Notes: generated by a model not told the origin, from the letters alone. A stretch of 37,180 nt of DNA from DASQHY01 sp035602605 (GCA_035602605.1 DATNLZ010000045.1:1-37180); one strand, 5' to 3'; positions 24,544 through 33,295 are shown, numbered from the stretch's first letter. Program-made: numbers and translations.

Positions 24544-26316
24544 GTGTGGCTTGATCCCCTCAAACGCGCGCTTGCTGGACGTCTCCGCATTCTGTGGATG
24601 GTGTTGGGCGCCCTTTTGCTCGTCAGCGTTCTTCCCATTGCGCTTTACCATCGCCAAGTTCTCCAACTGAGCCAGTCAAAACTTGTTTCCACCGAGAGAG
24701 TTCAACAGAGCGAATTAACCCGCTCCCTGGCACAAGAAATCCAGCTTTTTGAATCCAATCTAACCGAACAATTGCTGGCGCAGCGGCAGATTATGGCCCT
24801 TGCCGACTTGATTCAAGACGTAGGCGATTCCACGCGAGAGCCAAAAGTTACGCGCCTGCTTGAAAACTTCGTCGCCAGCAACCCGAGTATTCTTTATTTG
24901 ACCGCAGTGGGCCGGTCGGCCAAAGGCACCACGGCTTCACAGGGTAATTTTCACCCCGAGCAGGATCCTTTCGTAGGGAAAGCGCTGCAACGGGCGTTCG
25001 CTATTTGCGGCCAGCCGAAAAAGTTCCGCAGTTTTAGCAGCGACCCTCTAGCGCTCGCGCCGGATAACCGTCCGGCCTTCGTGATTGCCGTGCCCCTTAC
25101 AGTGGACGACCAATTTACCGGCATGCTCGCAGCAGTCGTATCGCTTGACTCCATTCTGCGCCGCCTGCAGGAGACAAGCGTTCACGGACGCTCGGTGTTC
25201 ATCGTAGATCACAATGGCCACGTCGTGGCACATCAGGACACGCGAAACTTCCCTCCCGGCAGCGATGTGAATTCCCCCATCATTAAAGACATCAGTTTAC
25301 TTCCACAGATGCTGCGCACCACCGAAACGAAAAGATTCATAGTAAAGGACAACAATCGCGCCATTGAAATGATTGGGACTTATAGCACCTTGCCCGAGGT
25401 CAACTGGGCGGTGATCGCGCAGCGGAGTCTCGACGAAGCACGTGAAGACGCGGGCGTCAAGGAACTCAATACCCAAGCGCTCACCTTCGTTCTCGTCGCC
25501 ACTCTGTGCGCTCTGATCCTAGGCTACTTTTTTGCCGTAGGCATCAGCACTCCGATTCGTGGCCTGGCGGAATCCACGCGGGCCATCAGCCGCGGTGAAT
25601 ACCACCAGCGCGCAAGTGTGCACGGCGCTGCTGAAATCAGCGACCTTGCCGAAACCTTCAACAAAATGGCCGGCGACATCGAAGAGAACATCGAGCGCCT
25701 GAAAGAAGCTGCGGAAGAAAATCGCGAGCTCTTCCTGGGATCCATCCGCATGCTCGCCGCGGCAATTGACGAGAAGGATCCGTACACGCGCGGCCATTCC
25801 GGCCGAGTCGCAAAATATTCGCAACTCATTGGCCAGGAGCTGGGCTTCTCGCCGGAGGACCTGGACCGCATGCGTATCGCGGCACTGCTGCATGACGTCG
25901 GCAAAATTGGCGTGGATGACCGGGTCCTTAAAAAACCGGGTGCGTTGACCCCCGAGGAATTCGATATCATGAAGCAACACACCATTAAGGGCGCCAATAT
26001 TATGCGTCCGGTCGCACAACTGAAAGAAATGCTTCCTGGCATCGAACTACATCACGAGCATTTGGACGGTCGAGGCTATCCGTACGGCCTGAAGGGTCCA
26101 CAAATTCCGATCATGGCCCGCATCATCGCGGTGGCTGACACTCTCGATGCTATGACAACCAATCGCCCGTATCAATCGGCGATGGAGATCGCTTACGCTA
26201 TCGGAAAAATCCGGGCGTTGGTAGGAACAAAGTTCGATCCTGACGTTGTCGATGCGCTTGAGCGAACCGTGAATTCAGGCAAGCTGCATTTAACGGCCGT
26301 CGAAGTTCCCGTCTGA
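24544..26316 (+). CDS. Membrane sensor with Cache-like, HAMP and HD-GYP domains (putative c-di-GMP phosphodiesterase)
   Basis: 590 residues from a GTG at 24544; an in-frame ATG at 24598 is the alternative and would shorten TM1. TM1 is about 14-34 and an extracytoplasmic dCache-like sensor spans 35-310 (FIVDHNGHVVAHQD is a Cache-type strand pair). TM2 is about 312-332, HAMP about 333-385, and a short coiled linker precedes HD-GYP (about 400-580). Active-site residues are His418 (HSGRVA), His450-Asp451 (LLHDVGKIG), His503-His504 and the GYP signature HLDGRGYPYGL (506-516). All metal ligands look intact, so c-di-GMP hydrolysis is expected. It is 175 bp after gpsA, so it may have its own promoter. 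Confidence 0.93.
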   Translation: MWLDPLKRALAGRLRILWMVLGALLLVSVLPIALYHRQVLQLSQSKLVSTERVQQSELTRSLAQEIQLFESNLTEQLLAQRQIMALADLIQDVGDSTREPKVTRLLENFVASNPSILYLTAVGRSAKGTTASQGNFHPEQDPFVGKALQRAFAICGQPKKFRSFSSDPLALAPDNRPAFVIAVPLTVDDQFTGMLAAVVSLDSILRRLQETSVHGRSVFIVDHNGHVVAHQDTRNFPPGSDVNSPIIKDISLLPQMLRTTETKRFIVKDNNRAIEMIGTYSTLPEVNWAVIAQRSLDEAREDAGVKELNTQALTFVLVATLCALILGYFFAVGISTPIRGLAESTRAISRGEYHQRASVHGAAEISDLAETFNKMAGDIEENIERLKEAAEENRELFLGSIRMLAAAIDEKDPYTRGHSGRVAKYSQLIGQELGFSPEDLDRMRIAALLHDVGKIGVDDRVLKKPGALTPEEFDIMKQHTIKGANIMRPVAQLKEMLPGIELHHEHLDGRGYPYGLKGPQIPIMARIIAVADTLDAMTTNRPYQSAMEIAYAIGKIRALVGTKFDPDVVDALERTVNSGKLHLTAVEVPV

Positions 26317-26540
26317 TTGGTCATTTCCAATATAGCGAGCGAAGCCCCCACCGTCAGACCAACCTCTATTCGAACCACGCAGGCCCGAGAAAATAAAAAC
26401 GCATACGGTCAGTTGTGGCCGACGCCACGGCTTCGCGCATGACCTGAAGAGAAATGCGGCGGGTTCCGGCGTTCGGAAAGACAACGAAAGCTCGGATACC
26501 AATGCCTTCACTGTTGCAACCGGCCCGGCCAGGAGTCTTC

Positions 26541-26549
26541 TGCTAGAAT
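26541..26549 (+). promoter_or_regulatory. Possible extended -10 promoter for ftsY
   Basis: TGCTAGAAT reads as an extended -10 element (TG-n-TAGAAT), about 60 bp upstream of the ftsY start. No good -35 hexamer stands at 16-18 bp. It lies in a 293-bp gap (26317-26609) that otherwise shows no gene or strong structure. Confidence 0.35.
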
Positions 26550-26609
26550 AAACCGGTAGCGTTTGTCGCGACGTTGGTCAAGGGACATGCATTCAATTAC
26601 GTTCATTCG

Positions 26610-27590
26610 ATGATTACACTTTTTGGAAAACCCGAACCCACGCTTCTTGAAAAACTCAAGGAATCGGTAGGGAAGACGCGCTCCGAGCTGTCCGCACGTG
26701 TCGAAGAAATCTTTCGGGGCGAGCGGCAAATTGACCCCGCTCTATTCGCCAAGCTGGAGACCGCTCTTCTCTCGGCTGATCTGGGTGTGCGCACTACGCG
26801 GGAGATCCTCGAGGCGGTGAAGGAAAAAGTCGAGCGTCACGCGCTTTCCGACCCCACGCAGTTAAAGCAAGAGATTAAGAGCCAGCTTATCAATATTTTG
26901 AGCACCGCCTCGGGCATGTCTACAGACGGCCGCTCGGCTTCCCGCAATGGTGCAGAAAAACCGGCTGCCGAGGCGGCCGCTCCACGAGTTATTTTTGTGG
27001 TTGGAGTCAACGGCACCGGAAAAACCACGAGCATCGGGAAGCTTGCGAACCTGCTCCGGCAGGAAGGGCGTACTGTAATTCTTTGCGCCGCAGACACTTT
27101 TCGCGCCGCGGCCGTCGAGCAACTCGACGTCTGGGCGCGTCGTAACGGCATTGAGGTTATTAAGCAGAAGCCGGGAGCTGATCCGGCAGCCGTCGTTTAC
27201 GACGCCCTATCTGCAGGCCGCGCACGCTCGATTGATGCCGTCATTGTGGACACGGCGGGGCGTCTGCACACAAAATCCAATTTGATGGCCGAACTCGAAA
27301 AAATGAAACGCACTGCGGCGAAACTTGTTTCCGGGGCCCCTCACGATGTACTTCTGGTGATGGACGCGACCACCGGACAAAATGGACTCAGCCAGGCTCG
27401 TCAGTTTACAAACTCCGTCGGCGTTACTGGCATTATTCTCACTAAGCTCGAGGGGACAGCCAAGGGGGGCATCGTCGTGGCCATTGCGCGCGAACTCGGA
27501 CTGCCGATTCGCTTCATAGGAACCGGGGAGCAAATCGGGGATCTGGTGCCTTTTGACGCGGCCACGTTTGTCAATTCTCTGTTTGACTGA
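26610..27590 (+). CDS. ftsY: Signal recognition particle receptor FtsY
   Basis: SRP receptor GTPase that docks ribosome-nascent chains at the membrane. From the ATG at 26610 it has 326 residues; the frame opens at a TTG 36 bp earlier, but the resulting MVKGHAFNYVHS is not FtsY-like. A short N-terminus without the long acidic A-domain leads into the helical N domain (about 10-100). A variable Ala-rich linker (100-125) follows, then the G domain with G1 GVNGTGKTT (132-140), DTFRAAAVEQL, DTAGRLHT and TKLEGTAKGG. It is followed after 15 bp by ribD. No clear Shine-Dalgarno precedes the chosen ATG. Confidence 0.95.
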   Translation: MITLFGKPEPTLLEKLKESVGKTRSELSARVEEIFRGERQIDPALFAKLETALLSADLGVRTTREILEAVKEKVERHALSDPTQLKQEIKSQLINILSTASGMSTDGRSASRNGAEKPAAEAAAPRVIFVVGVNGTGKTTSIGKLANLLRQEGRTVILCAADTFRAAAVEQLDVWARRNGIEVIKQKPGADPAAVVYDALSAGRARSIDAVIVDTAGRLHTKSNLMAELEKMKRTAAKLVSGAPHDVLLVMDATTGQNGLSQARQFTNSVGVTGIILTKLEGTAKGGIVVAIARELGLPIRFIGTGEQIGDLVPFDAATFVNSLFD

Positions 27591-27605
27591 TCTTCGCACG
27601 ACTTC

Positions 27606-28742
27606 ATGCTCAATCAAGATACTCAATACCTGAAGCGCGTTCTGGAATTGGCGCGCAAAGGCATTGGCTTGGTTAGTCCGAACCCCATGGTCGGTGCCGT
27701 TCTTGTGAAAGATAATAAGATTATCGGCGAGGGATTTCATCAATACCAATGGCGCGACCACGCAGAAATCGTTGCATTGAAAAGTACCGGGCAAACGGCT
27801 GCGAACGCGGCGGGGGCAACGCTATACGTTAATCTTGAACCATGTTGCATCACCGGGCGTACCGGACCGTGCACCGAGGCGCTTGTGCGCGCGAAAATCA
27901 GTCGAGTCGTTGCTCCCATGGCGGACCCCAACCCTGCGGTGGCTGGGCGCGGCTTTGCGCAGCTTCGGGCTGCCGGGGTTGCCGTGGAAACGGGAGCGTG
28001 TGAAGCCGAAGCGAAGCGATTGAATGAAGCCTTTGCGTGTTGGATCAAGTATAGGCGCCCATTGGTTACGCTCAAATCGGCGATGACCCTAAATGGGCAG
28101 CTTGCCCACAATCGGTCGCATAGGTCGGCCAACGGAGAACGCGCATGGATCACTTCTGAGGAATCGCGAGCGGAAGTTCACCGCATGCGTCATGCCTCCG
28201 ACGCCCTTTTGACCGGCATCGGCACGGTATTGGCCGACGATCCGCTCCTGACCGATCGCAGCGGCTTGCTGCGCCGCAGAAAACTCCTGCGCGTGATTCT
28301 CGATTCTCGCTTGCGGATACCCCTCAAATGCAAGGTGATAAAAACTGCCGACGATGATTTGCTGGTCGTGACAACGCAGCCAGTCACGGGTTCGCGGGCG
28401 CGCGCGCTCCAAAAAGCAGGCGTTGAAGTCATCAATGTTCGCACTCGCGGCGGACGCCCCGATTTCAAAAGAGTTCTCGATGAATTAGGTAGGCGCGATA
28501 TTCTTAGCGTGCTTCTCGAAGCTGGAAGCGAATTGAACGGCGCTGCGCTTTCCGCCGGCCTGGTCGACCGAATGCTCTTGTTCTATGCGCCACAACTTGC
28601 CGGAAACGCGCAGGCTCCCTTCGCGCGCTTCTCGCGAAGAAAACCGGTGACGTTGCCAACATTGCAGAATCTCACCGTGCAACGCTTCGGCCCGGATGTC
28701 GCCGTGGGAGGAACTCTTCGCGATGTTTACGGGAATCATTGA
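27606..28742 (+). CDS. ribD: Bifunctional riboflavin biosynthesis deaminase/reductase RibD
   Basis: Deaminates and then reduces the pyrimidine intermediate of riboflavin synthesis. The 378-residue protein has an N-terminal CMP/dCMP-type deaminase domain with zinc ligand His52 and proton shuttle Glu54 (DHAE). The second motif PCCITGRTGPC has zinc cysteines 80 and 89. The family usually has His and Pro where Ile82 and Gly87 stand here. The reductase domain (about 150-378) contains RPLVTLKSAMTLNGQLA and LLEAGSELNGAAL. It overlaps ribE by 20 bp. No FMN riboswitch is found in the 15 bp upstream, so expression probably follows ftsY. Confidence 0.95.
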   Translation: MLNQDTQYLKRVLELARKGIGLVSPNPMVGAVLVKDNKIIGEGFHQYQWRDHAEIVALKSTGQTAANAAGATLYVNLEPCCITGRTGPCTEALVRAKISRVVAPMADPNPAVAGRGFAQLRAAGVAVETGACEAEAKRLNEAFACWIKYRRPLVTLKSAMTLNGQLAHNRSHRSANGERAWITSEESRAEVHRMRHASDALLTGIGTVLADDPLLTDRSGLLRRRKLLRVILDSRLRIPLKCKVIKTADDDLLVVTTQPVTGSRARALQKAGVEVINVRTRGGRPDFKRVLDELGRRDILSVLLEAGSELNGAALSAGLVDRMLLFYAPQLAGNAQAPFARFSRRKPVTLPTLQNLTVQRFGPDVAVGGTLRDVYGNH

Positions 28743-29370
28743 GCAAATTGGCATTATCAAATCGCTCGAGCACACCTCGCAAGGCGGCCGCGTAACCATT
28801 ACTGCGAAGGGGGTTATTGCTTCTGGGCTGGCCATCTCGGGCAGCATTGCGGTCAGCGGGTGTTGCCTTACCGTTGTGGAGCGTGATGCTGAATCGTTTA
28901 GCGCCGACCTCAGCGGCGAAACTCTGCGTTGTACCTCCTTCGCTGAGCTTCGCGCCGGATCAACGGTAAATCTTGAACGTCCGCTCACTGCTGGGAAGGA
29001 ATTGGGAGGGCATTTTGTGCAGGGTCACGTGGACGGCATTGGGCGGGTTGTTCATCTCAAGCCTGAAGGAGAAACTTGGTGGCTGGCTGTGCGTGTCCCC
29101 GATGAGCTCGCTCGGTACATCGCGATGAAAGGTTCCATCGCGATCGACGGCATCAGCCTCACGATCGCTGGGTGGCGCGAGGGCGTCGCGGAATTGGCCA
29201 TCATTCCCTATACCTTTGCGCATACCAACCTGCGCCATCGCACCTCCGGCGATGCCGTAAATCTTGAATGCGATATTCTATCGAAATATATCGAGCGCTT
29301 ATTGCAACAGGAGCGCGCACCGGTCAAGAGTCGTCTGTCTCTGGAGCGCTTGGCACGCGAAGGTTTTTAA
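28723..29370 (+). CDS. ribE: Riboflavin synthase, alpha subunit type
   Basis: Dismutates 6,7-dimethyl-8-ribityllumazine to riboflavin. 215 residues from the ATG at 28723, which gives the invariant MFTGIIE start; an AGGA stands 10 nt upstream inside ribD. Two lumazine-binding repeats are visible: residues 1-97, with SGCCLTVV, and 98-190, with GHFVQGHVDGIG followed by AIDGISLTIAGW. It ends 27 bp short of the convergent permease gene, with no clear terminator. RibA/RibB and RibH are not in the window. Confidence 0.96.
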   Translation: MFTGIIEQIGIIKSLEHTSQGGRVTITAKGVIASGLAISGSIAVSGCCLTVVERDAESFSADLSGETLRCTSFAELRAGSTVNLERPLTAGKELGGHFVQGHVDGIGRVVHLKPEGETWWLAVRVPDELARYIAMKGSIAIDGISLTIAGWREGVAELAIIPYTFAHTNLRHRTSGDAVNLECDILSKYIERLLQQERAPVKSRLSLERLAREGF

Positions 29371-29397
29371 GGGGGGCCAAGACAATCCATGGCTAGG

Positions 29398-30837
29398 TTA
29401 TGCAGATGACGATTTCTTCTTCTGCGCAACTCCGCGGTAATACAGGGCGAGTCCGATAAGGATCGCAAATAAAGTCCCGGCAATGAGCTTGGTCTCAAAC
29501 AGCAGCTTATTGGTGGAATCGCCAGGCGGAACCAACGACAATACGATGCCCCCGGTCACTACCAAAAAGCCCAGACCGCCGGCGATCCAGACGCCAGGCT
29601 TTCCACCTGGAATCAAGACGGCCTGGCCATCGGCAGCGCGGTCTTTGCGTGCCGCGAGCTTGATCGCGGCTGCATACATGTAAAGGAATGGAATAAAATA
29701 GAGAATAATTGCCGCGTCAACCAAGACTTGATATGCGCCACTTTCCGTTTCCTTGAATTGACTCAGCAACAAAACGATTGCGGATAGGCCGCCTTGCACT
29801 AGGATTGAAATGTATGGCGTCTTCCAGCGCGGATGAATTTTCCCGAAGGCTGCCGGAAGATATCTGTCGATGCCAACTACAAACGGGACGCGTGCAATAC
29901 CCGCCACCGTACTCCCCACGCCGCCGGCATTGCCTACCGACACTAGTATCGCCGCGAATACTCCAACCATTCCGATACGTAACGCCGTTGAACCGACGGT
30001 AATTGCTTGAAACACCCCACTCTGCGGATTCACCTGTGCGGCCGGGATCAGGGCCAAGACGGCGAGGGTACCAGCAATATAGATAATGGCAATCAGCGCT
30101 CCGGAAGCCAAGATGGCTCTGGGGAGTGTGCGCTTTGGATTCTTGATTTCTCCGCTCATCGCCGAGGCGAGTTCGAGTCCGGTAAAGGCAAACGCAATTT
30201 GTGACCAGAAATTCACGGTGTCCCAATTCCAATGAGGCAGAATGTTGGCCCACGTAAAATGCGTCACCGGTCCATGCTTGTGCCACAGCGTCAACCCAAG
30301 AGCAGTCAAAATAAGCAACGGAATATACGTCGCCACGCCTCCGGCATTCTGCAGCCATTTGCCAACATTGAGTCCTATGATGTTCAGACCTACTGCTACC
30401 AAGAGCAAGACCAAAGAACCAAGCAAAAGGAAAGCTCTGTTTTGCGCCAAGTGCGCTGCCCTCGCTCCGCCGATGTATGCGCTCATCGATGTACTGGCCA
30501 GAAGCAGCCCAGGAAAATAAAAAATTGTGTAGATCCAGTAGGTCCATCCGGCGACGAAACCGTGGAAGTCGCCGAAGGCTTCCTTGGACCAAACGTACAG
30601 GCCGCCTTCCTCGGGAAATCGGGTTGATAGTTCAACGATAACCAACGCGGTAGGAACAAAAAATCCCACTGCTGCGAGAATCCAGAGGCTTATGGAAGAG
30701 GTTCCGTTGTGGGCGGCCGCGGCAATCCAGCGCGGACCCAATACGGTGGCAATATTGAACAGCAGCACATCCCAGAAACCCATCACGCGGCGAAGCTGCT
30801 GGCGCGGGTCGCCCGCCGGAGGGGCGAATGTGTTCAC
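29398..30837 (-). CDS. APC superfamily amino acid permease
   Basis: 479-residue protein with about 12 TM segments. TM1 has the APC unwound-helix pattern in FWDVLLFNIATVLGPRWIA, and the TM6 region has FAFTGLELASAMSGEIKNP, typical of amino acid/polyamine permeases. Other stretches (RFPEEGGLYVWSKEAFGDF and YLPAAFGKIHPRWKTPY) fit the glutamate/GABA-antiporter-like and LAT-like branches. The substrate cannot be read. It starts at a GTG whose GTGA overlaps the TGA stop of the ABC ATPase, so the two are translationally coupled even though they are not an obvious transporter pair. Confidence 0.9.
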   Translation of the reverse strand: MNTFAPPAGDPRQQLRRVMGFWDVLLFNIATVLGPRWIAAAAHNGTSSISLWILAAVGFFVPTALVIVELSTRFPEEGGLYVWSKEAFGDFHGFVAGWTYWIYTIFYFPGLLLASTSMSAYIGGARAAHLAQNRAFLLLGSLVLLLVAVGLNIIGLNVGKWLQNAGGVATYIPLLILTALGLTLWHKHGPVTHFTWANILPHWNWDTVNFWSQIAFAFTGLELASAMSGEIKNPKRTLPRAILASGALIAIIYIAGTLAVLALIPAAQVNPQSGVFQAITVGSTALRIGMVGVFAAILVSVGNAGGVGSTVAGIARVPFVVGIDRYLPAAFGKIHPRWKTPYISILVQGGLSAIVLLLSQFKETESGAYQVLVDAAIILYFIPFLYMYAAAIKLAARKDRAADGQAVLIPGGKPGVWIAGGLGFLVVTGGIVLSLVPPGDSTNKLLFETKLIAGTLFAILIGLALYYRGVAQKKKSSSA

Positions 30838-31640
30838 GTGGTCACATCCAGCGCTGGGATGAGCTCATCCTGAAGGCGAAAATTACGGAGGAAGGGTTCT
30901 GTGGAAGACTCAAACTCCGCCCACGTTCCGAAAAATCCGACCCGGCCATCTTGCAGAAAAACGATTCGGTCTGCGAGTTTCTTGGCGAGATGCGTGTCGT
31001 GCGTCACTACCACCGAGGTTTTGTGAAATTTTTCCTTGAGTTTCAGAATCAGGTCGCCGGTGTGCGCCGCCATCAGGGGGTCTACCATTGTCGTGGGTTC
31101 GTCGTAAAGAATTGCCTCGGGATCCTGCGCAAGCGCCCGGGCAATAGCCACAGCACGCTTGGTACCGGTAGCAATCTCCGCCGGCAATTTGTCCAGAACT
31201 TCTGTAACTTCCAGCATCTCGGCGAGATCATTTACGCGAGCTTCAATCTGTTCGGCAGTCAATTCCTCGCGCGCCTCCAAGGGGAAAGAAATATTTTCGG
31301 CAACCGTTCGGGAATCAAACAAAGCGCCCGACTGGAACACCATGGTCACTTTGCGCCGAACCTCTGCCAGCTGCTCCTCTTGCCAATCGGTAATGTCCTC
31401 ACCCGCGACAATGACTCGCCCGGCATCGGGCTTAAGAAATCCGAGAATGTGCTTTAAGGAAACCGATTTGCCCACGCCGCTGCGGCCCATAATCACCAGT
31501 GTTTTCCCCTGGGTCACAAAAAAACTAACGTCATCGAGTACGCGGCGCTCGTCGAACGCTTTGGATACATTCTGAAATTCGATGTAATGCTCGGTCAGGT
31601 TTGCTGCGTTTTGCTCGGTCACACCTATTTCGTTTTTCAT
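30834..31640 (-). CDS. ABC transporter ATP-binding protein, MlaF/Ttg2A-like, with variant signature
   Basis: 268-residue nucleotide-binding subunit. Walker A is GRSGVGKS (52-59), the Q-loop is Gln103 in VFQSGALFDS, Walker B is ILYDEP (177-182, catalytic Glu181) and the switch histidine is His214. The signature region reads EIATGTKRAVAIARAL where LSGG(Q/M) is expected, and the D-loop reads TMVDP in place of TGLDP. The overall pattern (FQSGALFDS and ARAL near DEPTT) resembles the lipid-trafficking MlaF/Ttg2A group. No MlaE permease, MlaD (MCE) or other Mla partner is nearby; an amino acid permease gene overlaps downstream. Upstream, a short open frame ends at its start codon. Confidence 0.88.
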   Translation of the reverse strand: MKNEIGVTEQNAANLTEHYIEFQNVSKAFDERRVLDDVSFFVTQGKTLVIMGRSGVGKSVSLKHILGFLKPDAGRVIVAGEDITDWQEEQLAEVRRKVTMVFQSGALFDSRTVAENISFPLEAREELTAEQIEARVNDLAEMLEVTEVLDKLPAEIATGTKRAVAIARALAQDPEAILYDEPTTMVDPLMAAHTGDLILKLKEKFHKTSVVVTHDTHLAKKLADRIVFLQDGRVGFFGTWAEFESSTEPFLRNFRLQDELIPALDVTT

Positions 31641-31852
31641 ACCGCTTGGACCTTTGCAATAGTCATAGCGTTCCTATTCTTGAATAGCCGCCCGTCGGAA
31701 TCAAACACAATCGATTCGGTCTTCAGGACACATTTCACGCGCACGATCTCCGGCTCCGTGATTGTCTTGCCGACCCCACGGTCGGGAGCTGCCGCTAGCG
31801 TGAAGGTGGATACAGGCGGGGGTGATACGCGAGACCATGCGATTCTCCGCGG
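31637..31852 (-). other. Open frame ending in ATGA overlap with the ABC gene; possible small or broken gene
   Basis: Between an in-frame TAG (31853-31855) and a TGA (31637-31639) that overlaps the ABC ATG, 71 codons stay open on the minus strand. The reading includes TITEPEIVRVKCVLKTESIV and ends AMTIAKVQAV. No ATG begins it at the upstream end, and the only internal starts are GTG codons near the middle or an ATG 10 codons before the stop. The composition looks protein-like and the stop/start overlap is typical of operons. I recognise no family. It could be a leader, a degraded gene, or chance. Confidence 0.25.
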
Positions 31853-31874
31853 CTAGATTCGCTTCTCGTCCCGC

Positions 31875-33275
31875 CTATAGCGTCTCCACTGGCGCTTTGC
31901 CCGGACGTTGAATTCCCAGCTCGCGCAATTTCTCCTGCAGACTTTGCCGGTGTAAACCAACCAGTCCGGCGGTGCGGGAAACGTTCCAACGATTTTCTTC
32001 GAGTTTGCGGGTCAGATAGGCCACTTCAAATTTGCGCTTCGCTTCTCGAAAATCAGGCTCAGACAAACCGATGTCCGCACCTTTAGAGGCTGGGCTGAAG
32101 GAGGGTCGGTGTCCGCTAACGATGTCTTCAGGCAAATCCGCCATTGCTATCTCTTCGCCGCTCGCCAGCACCATGCTGCGTTCCAGGACATTCTTGAGCT
32201 CCCTGATATTTCCCGGCCAAGCATACCGTTCCAGCGTGGCCATCGCTTCGTGCGTGAGCCGCGCCTTCCGATTGTGGCGCACCGCCAGTTGTCGCAAAAA
32301 CGTATCCGCGAGCAACGGGATATCTTCCTTATGCGCGCGGAGCGACGGCATCTCAATCTCAACCACGCGCAACCGGTAATATAAGTCTTCACGAAATCGG
32401 CCCGTGGAGATTTCTGCTGGCAGATTTCGATGCGTGGCGCTTATCACGCGCACGTCTATGGCAATTGCTTGTGTTCCACCGAGTCGCTCTACGGTACGAT
32501 TTTCCAGCGCGCGCAGAACTTTTGCCTGGGTGACCGCATTCATATCCCCAATTTCGTCAAGAAAAAGGGTCCCGGTCGAAGCCAGCTCGAATTTGCCTTT
32601 CTTCAACTGCGCAGCGCCCGTAAATGCCCCTTTTTCATATCCAAACAGCTCCGACTCGATCAAGTTTTCTGGCAGCGCCGCGCAGTTGACGGCAACCATT
32701 GGTCGCTCAGCACGTGTCGAGCGATTGTGAATCTCCTGCGCAAGTAGATCCTTACCCGTGCCGCTTTCTCCAAGAATCAGTACGGTGGTGTCGGTGGGCG
32801 ATACCCGATCAGCCAGCTCAAACACGCGACGCATTGCCGCGCTTTTACCAAGCATTTGCCCAAACTGTCCTTCGGTGACCAGGCGATGTCGAAGCCGCTC
32901 GTTCTCCTGCTCTAACTCGACCAGCTTCACCAGATTCGCGACACGCTTGCGTAGTTCATCGATGTCGAAACCTTTCACCAGATAATCGGCTGCGCCCTGG
33001 TTTAATGCGTCAACTGCGGTACGCGCGGTATCGAGCGCCGATACCATCAGGACTGGCTGCTCATGTCCCTGCTCGCGCATCCATCGCAGCAAGCTTAGGC
33101 CATCCTCGTCCGGCATGACGACATCGAGTAAGATCACATCGGGACGTTCACGTACGACCGCGTCACGCGCCGCAGCAACGGTATCGGCCTCGGCGATTCG
33201 GTATTTATGCTCGAGGGCGCGCCGCAATCCGTATCGCGCCGTGGTCTCGTCGTCCACAATCAGCACAGTTTTCAT
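31875..33275 (-). CDS. NtrC-family sigma54-dependent response regulator
   Basis: 466 residues from the ATG at 33273-33275 (MKTVLIVDDE); another ATG 6 bp upstream and a longer frame to 33395 exist, but an AAGGG ribosome site favours this region. The receiver domain (1-115) has phospho-acceptor Asp51 (ILLDVVMPDEDG) and Lys101. The AAA+ domain (about 140-370) has Walker A GESGTGKD (169-176), the sigma54-contacting GAFTGA loop (216-221), Walker B LFLDEIGD (237-244) and FREDLYYRL. A C-terminal Fis-type HTH (about 430-455) ends LHRQSLQEKLRELGI. It is 20 bp downstream of the histidine kinase, an evident cognate pair. It should activate sigma54 promoters; its targets are not visible. Confidence 0.95.
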   Translation of the reverse strand: MKTVLIVDDETTARYGLRRALEHKYRIAEADTVAAARDAVVRERPDVILLDVVMPDEDGLSLLRWMREQGHEQPVLMVSALDTARTAVDALNQGAADYLVKGFDIDELRKRVANLVKLVELEQENERLRHRLVTEGQFGQMLGKSAAMRRVFELADRVSPTDTTVLILGESGTGKDLLAQEIHNRSTRAERPMVAVNCAALPENLIESELFGYEKGAFTGAAQLKKGKFELASTGTLFLDEIGDMNAVTQAKVLRALENRTVERLGGTQAIAIDVRVISATHRNLPAEISTGRFREDLYYRLRVVEIEMPSLRAHKEDIPLLADTFLRQLAVRHNRKARLTHEAMATLERYAWPGNIRELKNVLERSMVLASGEEIAMADLPEDIVSGHRPSFSPASKGADIGLSEPDFREAKRKFEVAYLTRKLEENRWNVSRTAGLVGLHRQSLQEKLRELGIQRPGKAPVETL

Positions 33276-33295
33276 CGGCATGCACCCTTTTTCCT

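Noticed and set aside
24365..24670. 101-codon frame starting at an ATGA overlap with the gpsA stop
   Set aside because: The coupling geometry is attractive, but it overlaps the HD-GYP gene start by more than 120 bp in another frame and is Cys/Ser-rich without any family likeness.
27500..27610. FMN riboswitch before ribD
   Set aside because: Only 15 bp separate ftsY and ribD, and none of the conserved RFN-element stretches is visible.
29717..30592. 291-codon minus-strand frame within the APC permease
   Set aside because: It is the wrong frame of the same strand; the permease frame gives regular hydrophobic helices while this one gives a random-looking mixture.
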